DNA from: Verrucomicrobiota bacterium
Lineage (GTDB): Bacteria; Verrucomicrobiota; Verrucomicrobiia; Opitutales; Opitutaceae
Direction: 5' to 3'
Length of the DNA: 7,478 nt
NCBI GenBank assembly: GCA_030832235.1
Contig: JAURJO010000445.1
Coordinates: 1-7,478, forward strand
The position numbers and the translations under genes are program-made. Shown in pieces: positions 4,777 to 7,478 of the stretch (positions within the stretch are counted from its first letter, which is position 1; each line of letters begins with the position of its first letter). The notes under the pieces are model-generated. The model had not been told where the DNA came from and did not search any database. It saw nothing but the letters and a program-made list of their open reading frames with translations.

Positions 4777-7478
4777 ATGACCCTGCCCCGTCTCCCCCGG
4801 TTCCTGCTCACGTTTTTCTGGGCTGCCTTGCTCGGCGCCTTAGCCCTGCCCGCCCAGACTCCCGCCGGTTCGATCTCCGGCGTCGTCAGTAACTCCGGTA
4901 CCGGCGACCTGCTGGAAGGCGTGCGTGTTGGCATCCCCACTCTCGGTCTGGCGGTGCTGTCCGACGCCACGGGTCGCTACGTGCTGACTTCGGTCCCGGT
5001 CGGTAACCATGAGATCACCGCCAACTACACCGGCCTCGACACCCAGCGGCTCGCCGTTGTCGTGGAGGCCGGCCGGCGCGCTACGCGCGACTTCGCGCTG
5101 ACCTCGGGCGTCTACAAGCTCGACGCGTTCACCGTCGCCGGCGAGCGCGAGGGTGGCGCGGCCGCCATCACCGCGCAGCGCAACGCCGCCAACGTGAAGA
5201 ACGTCGTGGCCATGGACTCCTACGGGAACCTACCGAACATGAGCGCGAGCGAACTCGCCATCCTGTTGCCGGGCGTGACCGCGGCTCTGAACCTCGAGAA
5301 CGGAATCGACGGCTTCACCGTGCGCGGCATGGGCCCGACGTTGAACAACATCACCCTCGACGGCGGCATGCTCTCCACCCAGGGCGCCATGGCCCGTCAG
5401 GGCCGGATTAACAACCTCACCGGCGCGATGTTCGAGGGTCTGGAACTCATCAAGGGGCACACGCCCGACCGTCCGGCCGACTCCCTCGGCGGCACCATCA
5501 ACCTGAAGAGCCGGTCACCGCTCTCCATGCGCGAGAAGCGCCGCATCACCTACAACCTCGCCGTGCGCTGGGCGCCTTCGTTCACCGAGCAGATCCCGCT
5601 CCGCGACGGACACCCCAGCCATCCCCTGCTCAATGTCGGCTGGTGGGAGGTCTTCGACGTCGGCGGCGGCTCCCGCAACCTCGGCGTCACGCTGAACACG
5701 TTCTACAGCGAAAACATCGGCGCCGCGCACAGCACCACCCGCGACTTCCAGAACACCGTTTCCGACCCGGCGTTCCTCTGGGACTACAACACCTTCGACC
5801 AGTACAACAACCGCAAGCAGGCCAGCGTGAACCTGAAGGCCGAGTACCGCCTCTCCGCCCGCACCAAGGTCACGTTCAACGCGATCTACAACGACGCGAA
5901 CGAGATGGGGAAACTCCGCTTCACCACGCGCGCGTTCACCAACCAGGTCGTCGGCACGACCGGCACCGCCGGCATCCTGCCGGGCTACTCCGCCCGCGTC
6001 ACCGAGGTGCGCCAGTCCACCGCCTCCAACTTCGACGTCCTCACCCAGGGACCGAATAACTATTTCCTCCGCACCCGCACCGGTGACCTCGGCTTTGAAC
6101 ACGACCTCGGCCGTCTACGCGCCGACTGGGGCGTGATGCACAGCCGCACCCACATCAACAACGGCTTCGGCAACGACGGCGGGCAGTTCACCATGCGCGT
6201 CACCAACATCGGCTGGATCCTCGACCGCACGAAGTCAGACCTCTACCCGCGCCTGATCCAGACCGCCGGCGCCGACATCACTCGCCCGGAGAACTACCGG
6301 CTCAACGGTTATTTCCAGAACAACAACGTCGACAACGATCACGAGGTTCGCGAGGCGCGCGCCAACCTGAAGTACGACGTCCCGCAAATTCGTACTTTCC
6401 TGAAGGCCGGCTACCACTGGCGCGAGCAGTTCGCGCACGATTTCAACCGCAACCGCCGCTGGACGTTTCTCGGCACCACCCTCCCCTCGGATTCGTCGAT
6501 CCGCAGTCTCAACAGCCACAAGACCGGGCTCGTCACACCCTTCTGGTACGCGTCTCAGTTCTTCCACGACCGCAACCCGATCGACCCGTCGCTCTGGCGC
6601 GAGGACTCCTACTGGGGCCAGACACAGCGCTTCACGGGGACGCGCCGCATCACCGAGACGGTCCACGCCGGGTACGTCATGGGACAAGGCCGCTATCGCG
6701 ACACCGGCATCCTCGCTGGCGTACGATTCGAGGACACTGCCGACAACAGCTGGGGCTGGGTGCGGGCCCGCATCCCCAGCACGACGGCGCAGCAGGCTGC
6801 TGATCCGATCGGGTCCGCGCTGCGGGACTACGCCGGCACCCGTCGCGAATTACGCGGTGGTTACCAGAAAGCACTGCCGAGCATCCACCTCACCCATGAT
6901 CTTACGGCGAACTGGAAGGCTCGCCTCAGCTGGTCGAACAGCTTCGGCCGTCCGGGGCTCAACAGCCTTCTGCCGAACGAGACAGTCAACGAGACCGCGC
7001 AAACGTTGACGGTGAACAACCCCTCGCTGCTGCCGCAAAGCGCGCGGAATTGGGACGCCTCGCTGGAGTATTACTTCGAGCCCGCCGGCAACCTCACGGT
7101 CGGCTGGTTTCACAAGACCATCCGCGACTTCATCGTGAGCGGGATTTCCTCCGGCACGATCGGCACCGGACGCGACAACGGCTACGACGGCGAATACGGC
7201 GGGTTCACCCGCCTGAGCAGCGCCAACGCCGGTACCGCGTACGTCCAGGGCTGGGAAATCAGCTACCAGCAGCAATTCACCTCGCTGCCGGGTCTGCTGA
7301 AAGGTCTCGGCACCAGCATCAACCTCACGGTGATCGACGCCCACGGCGACTACGGCGGCCGCGGCCGACGTGAGGGGCGCGACGTCGAGGGCTTTGTCCC
7401 GCGCGTCGGCAACGTGAGCGTGTTCTGGCGGCATCGCGGATTCTCGTCCCGCGTGATCGTGAACCACACCGGCGAATC
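4777..7478 (+). CDS. TonB-dependent receptor with carboxypeptidase-regulatory-like domain (3' end missing)
   Basis: Outer-membrane beta-barrel that imports an unidentified ligand using TonB-ExbBD energy. The frame is open from ATG 4777 to the window end (900 codons). The signal peptide is residues 1-26 (hydrophobic 9-24, cleavage likely after LPA). A carboxypeptidase-regulatory-like beta-sandwich follows at about 31-108 (SISGVV, DATGRYVLTSVPVGNHEI). A TonB-box-like stretch KLDAFTVAGERE lies at 114-125. The plug (about 140-246) shows SASELAILLPGVT, FTVRGMGPTLNNITLDGG, LELIKGHTPDRPADSLGGTINLKS. The barrel follows; FGRPGLNSLLPNE (723-735), NPSLLPQSARNWDASLEYYFE (748-768) and the later FVPRVGNVSVFW are typical closing-half motifs. 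Roughly the last 100 residues are probably missing. The alternative GTG 4699 would spoil the signal peptide. It resembles the large Xanthomonas/Caulobacter-type receptors often linked to glycans, but no adjacent sugar gene is visible, so the substrate is open. Upstream lie a candidate terminator and stem-loops, so it is probably transcribed separately. Confidence 0.93.
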   Translation, partial: MTLPRLPRFLLTFFWAALLGALALPAQTPAGSISGVVSNSGTGDLLEGVRVGIPTLGLAVLSDATGRYVLTSVPVGNHEITANYTGLDTQRLAVVVEAGRRATRDFALTSGVYKLDAFTVAGEREGGAAAITAQRNAANVKNVVAMDSYGNLPNMSASELAILLPGVTAALNLENGIDGFTVRGMGPTLNNITLDGGMLSTQGAMARQGRINNLTGAMFEGLELIKGHTPDRPADSLGGTINLKSRSPLSMREKRRITYNLAVRWAPSFTEQIPLRDGHPSHPLLNVGWWEVFDVGGGSRNLGVTLNTFYSENIGAAHSTTRDFQNTVSDPAFLWDYNTFDQYNNRKQASVNLKAEYRLSARTKVTFNAIYNDANEMGKLRFTTRAFTNQVVGTTGTAGILPGYSARVTEVRQSTASNFDVLTQGPNNYFLRTRTGDLGFEHDLGRLRADWGVMHSRTHINNGFGNDGGQFTMRVTNIGWILDRTKSDLYPRLIQTAGADITRPENYRLNGYFQNNNVDNDHEVREARANLKYDVPQIRTFLKAGYHWREQFAHDFNRNRRWTFLGTTLPSDSSIRSLNSHKTGLVTPFWYASQFFHDRNPIDPSLWREDSYWGQTQRFTGTRRITETVHAGYVMGQGRYRDTGILAGVRFEDTADNSWGWVRARIPSTTAQQAADPIGSALRDYAGTRRELRGGYQKALPSIHLTHDLTANWKARLSWSNSFGRPGLNSLLPNETVNETAQTLTVNNPSLLPQSARNWDASLEYYFEPAGNLTVGWFHKTIRDFIVSGISSGTIGTGRDNGYDGEYGGFTRLSSANAGTAYVQGWEISYQQQFTSLPGLLKGLGTSINLTVIDAHGDYGGRGRREGRDVEGFVPRVGNVSVFWRHRGFSSRVIVNHTGE

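Noticed and set aside
6850..7467. A 205-codon - strand frame inside the receptor gene, with similar ones at 5515-6102 and 6235-6687
   Set aside because: The + strand receptor frame carries conserved barrel motifs throughout this region; the antisense translations show no motif and fit codon-bias shadows.
1..7478. Mobile elements, CRISPR arrays, tRNA or rRNA genes, phage or defence genes
   Set aside because: No terminal or direct repeats, regular repeat-spacer pattern, cloverleaf-like segment or transposase/integrase motif was seen; nearly all the sequence is accounted for by recognisable genes.

Overview
This GC-rich window, coded on the + strand almost end to end, looks like a chromosomal segment of a Gram-negative bacterium. 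The best guess is a member of the Verrucomicrobia, probably Opitutaceae-like. That assignment is inference from gene order, high GC, an HPr kinase next to LPS-export genes, and the style of the large TonB-dependent receptor; no rRNA or other phylogenetic marker is present.

Layout: (1) positions 1-1326, the 3' part of a 2-oxo acid dehydrogenase E1 gene in which the end of the alpha subunit is fused in frame to a complete beta subunit; (2) 1331-1870, kdsC, the Kdo-8-phosphate phosphatase; (3) 1867-2325, an lptC-like gene; (4) 2322-2933, lptA; (5) 2930-3667, lptB; (6) 3673-4668, hprK, the HPr kinase/phosphorylase; (7) a 108-bp gap holding three possible stem-loops, the first a candidate terminator; (8) 4777 to the window end, the first 900 codons of a TonB-dependent outer-membrane receptor with an N-terminal carboxypeptidase-regulatory-like domain.

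The first six genes are packed with either 4-base overlaps or gaps of 4-5 bases, so they probably form one transcription unit. KdsC makes free Kdo for the LPS inner core. LptC, LptA and LptB are parts of the machine that moves finished LPS from the inner to the outer membrane. HprK senses metabolic state and phosphorylates HPr (or a relative). The E1 enzyme feeds acyl-CoA metabolism. The receptor is probably a separate unit: it follows the only real gap and takes up an unknown substrate across the outer membrane.

I found no mobile element, CRISPR array, RNA gene, integrase, toxin-antitoxin pair or other clear accessory system. Most of the window is conserved housekeeping. The points worth a second look are the hairpin series around the hprK stop codon, the contracted lptB-hprK neighbourhood, the E1 fusion, unusual residues in HprK, and the lack of Shine-Dalgarno sequences at most starts.
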